Of a DNA stretch of 64,000 nt, positions 61,645-64,000 are shown piece after piece. The number at the start of each line of letters is the position of its first letter. Positions within the stretch are counted from its first letter, which is position 1. The position numbers were made by a program, and so were the translations under genes. The DNA is taken from NCBI RefSeq assembly GCF_025399195.1, contig NW_026252115.1, positions 1 to 64,000 of the forward strand, given 5' to 3'. This DNA is from Umbelopsis ramanniana AG. Taxonomy: Eukaryota; Mucoromycota; Umbelopsidomycetes; Umbelopsidales; Umbelopsidaceae. The notes below the pieces were generated by a model that searched no databases, was not told the DNA's origin, and saw only the letters and a program-made list of their open reading frames with translations.

Positions 61645-62361
61645 TTATGACCCTGGAAAATCAGCCGCACGAAATTCTGCCTGCGTCATCGAATGTGACT
61701 GCTGCCTGAGAACCTCTTGTCCAGCTTTCTGTCGTTGCTTGAAAATTGGAGACTCCTTCTTGACCTGCGAGACTGGCTTCTATGAAAGTAACAAGCATGT
61801 CTTGAGCAGTTTCTTCAATTCATTTTTGTGCAGTCCTTTGGAACCATGTTGTTTTGATCAAACGTGTTCTCATTGTCTCTGATGTTTTGGAAAACCCTGT
61901 GAACTACTTATTATAACAACAATCTACATTGAACTATCCAAGAACAATGAATGTCTCGATACTTGGACATACCTTGAGCTCCAAAATTTCAACCACATTC
62001 TTCATATTATTCCAAAGTTACTGAATACATCGGAATTGCATGGCGGGATTCTTACTCACTGCATCACAAATGGTAATATGTTCTCCATGAAAGGTTTTTT
62101 CGACAATTTTCGAGCTGCCAACATTTAGCTTTTTGACCCCACAAATCTCAAAAATAAGTGTCGATAGAATGCGAACATACCTACCAAATGATAGAAACCA
62201 TTCAATAATCGGCTATACATGTTTATTGTGACTATCCTCCAAGACAGCAGGAGATGAATTGTCGATATCTACAGGAGCACGAAGATACCATGATGAGCCA
62301 CTTTTCTGCCCGACGACAGGCACACGAAAGCTGCGATAGCCAAAACGTGAAAAGATCATTG
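61645..62361 (-). other. Possible unresolved small multi-exon gene between QCR6 and the SDR gene
   Basis: Several minus-strand pieces look like exons: ATG 62359 with SRFGYRSFRVPVVGQKSGSS; ATG at about 62222 with MYSRLLNGFYHLV next to a GTATGT donor; a piece ending in GTGAGT near 62060; and a last piece with VKKESPIFKQRQKAGQEVLR, HSMTQAEFRAADFPGS and a stop at 61645. Several in-frame combinations exist and I could not choose one. No family was recognised. It is either a short real gene or a decayed one. Confidence 0.22.
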
Positions 62362-62551
62362 CAAACAATAAAGTAGTATCAATTTAACTTTAGGTGTAGA
62401 AGCGGAGTCGGGCCGCGTTCAGAACTTATCTCAGCTGTAAAAGAGCAATCATTTTATCACATGAGTTCGTCATTTCGACCTTATGGGCTAATAATACATT
62501 GCTTTGGTTTATTGGAATATGAGTTGCTACTATCATTCATTTAATTACAGT

Positions 62552-63310
62552 TTATCCAAACAAAAGACCGCCATTCGTGTTGAGAACATCACCGGTGATG
62601 CGTTGACTGGCAGGACTAGCAAGGAAGAGAATGACACCGACCATATCCTCGACCGACGAAAAGTCTTTGTATGGGGCTTTCTGAAGATTTTCTTTCAAAC
62701 CAGCACGAACTTCATCGGGTAGTGCAAGAAACATGTCGGTAGTCACTGGTCCAGGTGAGATGGTGTTGCTAGTGATGTTCTTGGGGCCGAGCTCCTGAGC
62801 CCAGACACGAGACAAAGATTCAAGTGCTGCCTTAGATGCAGAATAGATGGATAAACCAGGCAGACCATTTCTTGCCGCTACAGAAGAGACATTGATAACG
62901 CGTCCAAAGTCTTGAAGATGAGGAGTACTTTCTTTGATTAATAGAATGGGTCCGCGTACATTGACTTTGTATACATTGTCAGCGCTCTCGGCATCAGCCT
63001 GATCGATGGTTTGCATCAAGGATACAGCAGCGTTATTCACAATGATATCAATTTTGCCAAACGCTTTGATGGTCTCATCCACAATTTTTTTGGGTCCAAG
63101 TTCATCGCCTACATCCGCTTGAACGGCAATAGCTTGTCCTCCATTATCCTTGATCTGCTTGACTAGATTTGTAGCCCGGTCTTCAGATGCGGTATAGTTG
63201 ATAACAACATAAGCGCCTTGCTCAGCAAAAGCTTTGACAACGCCTTCGCCAATGCCTCGTGTTCCGCCAGTGACAATGGCAACTTTGCCTTGAAGTGTTT
63301 TAGCAGCCAT
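62552..63310 (-). CDS. Short-chain dehydrogenase/reductase (FabG-like SDR)
   Basis: Single exon, 252 aa, from ATG 63310. The NAD(P)-binding TGGTRGIGEG motif is at residues ~14-23; NNAA, the catalytic Ser in INVSSVAARN, YSASKAALE (Tyr/Lys pair) and the SPGPVTTDM segment complete a classical SDR. The C-terminus is ITGDVLNTNGG. No targeting signal is seen at this ATG. A GTG-initiated extension to 63370 is unlikely. It reduces or oxidises a carbonyl/hydroxyl substrate; 3-oxoacyl-ACP reductase-like by sequence, but the true substrate cannot be read. Confidence 0.88.
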   Translation of the reverse strand: MAAKTLQGKVAIVTGGTRGIGEGVVKAFAEQGAYVVINYTASEDRATNLVKQIKDNGGQAIAVQADVGDELGPKKIVDETIKAFGKIDIIVNNAAVSLMQTIDQADAESADNVYKVNVRGPILLIKESTPHLQDFGRVINVSSVAARNGLPGLSIYSASKAALESLSRVWAQELGPKNITSNTISPGPVTTDMFLALPDEVRAGLKENLQKAPYKDFSSVEDMVGVILFLASPASQRITGDVLNTNGGLLFG

Positions 63311-63379
63311 GATTGAGAGATAAATGTGAGAAGTGTGAAGGTATTGGTTTGTTAACTGAAAGGAAGACAAAATTCTCTC

Positions 63380-63387
63380 TATATATA
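63380..63387 (-). promoter_or_regulatory. TATA box of the SDR gene
   Basis: TATATATA lies 70 bp upstream of the SDR ATG on the minus strand. Confidence 0.5.
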
Positions 63388-63604
63388 CAGAATTAAAGCT
63401 AGATGACCTCCTGGATCATTAATAATGTTTGAGATGGCTTCTGTAAACATCCATGGAGTAGCACATACCTGATCTGTATGCATTACTGGAACGTTCGATG
63501 AAAGGTTTTGTCAGCGGAAGGTGATAGTGTTAATTTGCTGAATTGACTAAGCACGGCCCGGACATTTGATATCCGAGAAATTTTTGGTTGCATGTTATCG
63601 TGCC

Positions 63605-64000
63605 TCAAAGGGGAAATATTACCACCAGCATCATCCTACTGTAGGCATTTCTAATCGCTTCGTCTTTATCTACCATACAGTAATGAGTTGACATCGCATC
63701 AAGAGCGTGCTTATTATTACTGGAGCATCGATCGTTCCTGAGCACAAACGGATTGCAGGAAGCATTTATCACCACATCATAAACCACACCTCCGTTCTTT
63801 ATCAACAAAAACTCGTTACGGTGGAGATCAGAAAACATTATGAGGGTATTATTATTTTGGCTGAGCTCTAGCATACTCTACGAACTATGAGGTACCACAA
63901 ATATAGGCTGATTAATATATCGCCTGTTAGGATGGATCCATTGAAGAAAAAACTTACTTCATCAATTAACACAGGCCATGCACCTTCCGCATCATGATTA
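63605..64000 (-). pseudogene. Partial unknown gene at the window edge, probably frame-broken
   Basis: The minus strand enters with AEGAWPVLIDE, then a consensus intron (GTAAGT to CATAG, about 63889-63958) and FVEYARAQPK followed by a stop. The next frame continues with NNNTLIMFSDLHRNEFLLIK, GGVVYDVVINA and ends with AYSRMMLVVIFPL at 63605. The two frames look like one protein with a one-base disruption. It resembles members of a large, poorly known expanded family in Mucorales, but I cannot name it. The 5' part lies beyond the window. Confidence 0.35.

Noticed and set aside
62180-62222. MYSRLLNGFYHLV as the start of a complex III subunit 9 (QCR9)-like protein
   Set aside because: The first residues are suggestive, but the following sequence lacks the family's membrane segment and RNS-V-x-V block.

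Overview
The window looks like a piece of a nuclear chromosome from an early-diverging fungus, most likely Mucoromycota (Mucorales-like). The reasons are compact genes with many introns of about 50-90 bp (GTAAGT-type donors, CTRAY/TTAAC-type branch points), a set of genes usually lost or rewired in yeasts (LONRF-like, MYSM1-like, BCL7-like, FYR-domain, PIG-X-like, DHX16), and repeats that include zinc-knuckle LINEs and a Fanzor gene. No name can be fixed from sequence alone.

Layout. Bases 1-9.7 kb are a repeat-rich, gene-poor block: three LINE 3' ends with poly-A tails, a LINE ORF1 with CCHC knuckles, a broken Ty3/gypsy fragment lying inside the LINE, a decayed Fanzor (eukaryotic TnpB-like RNA-guided nuclease) on the minus strand at 4948-7004, and a degenerate ~110-bp tandem repeat at 7684-8345. 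From 9.7 kb the window is mostly host genes: an ABCC/MRP transporter (9719-14517), a gene-free 2.4 kb, a secreted aspartic protease (16916-18319), a single-pass membrane protein, a BRE4-type FUSC/ArAE transporter (20030-24593), a Bni4-like scaffold, GPN3, a tiny CxxC protein, prohibitin 1, a PIG-X/PBN1-like ER protein, Vps27/HRS, the spliceosomal helicase Prp2/DHX16, a TBRG1-like FYR protein, an O-fucosyltransferase-like type II membrane protein, a LONRF-like RING/LON protein, an acidic hypothetical protein, a BCL7-like protein, a MYSM1-like SANT/JAMM deubiquitinase, a second FYR protein, succinyl-CoA ligase beta, a two-TM PPEY protein, an Mgm1/OPA1-family protein with a ruined GTPase domain, QCR6, an SDR oxidoreductase, and a partial gene running off the right edge.

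How the genes relate. There is no operon logic, but two themes recur. Four genes between 38 and 53 kb belong to families known from chromatin work (two FYR proteins, BCL7-like, MYSM1-like). Several genes serve mitochondria (prohibitin, succinyl-CoA ligase, Mgm1-like, QCR6), the last three lying between 54.5 and 61.6 kb. Several gene pairs are head-to-head with only 130-190 bp between start codons (GPN3/CxxC protein, PHB1/PIG-X, VPS27/PRP2), so they probably share bidirectional promoters.

The most interesting signals are the Mgm1/OPA1-like protein without G1, G3 and G4 motifs but with an intact-looking stalk and GED; the Fanzor relic; a GPN3 start codon split by an intron (AT|G); two GC-AG introns whose use is required by the protein sequence; a conserved stem-loop just before the LINE poly-A; and the ~110-bp tandem repeat.
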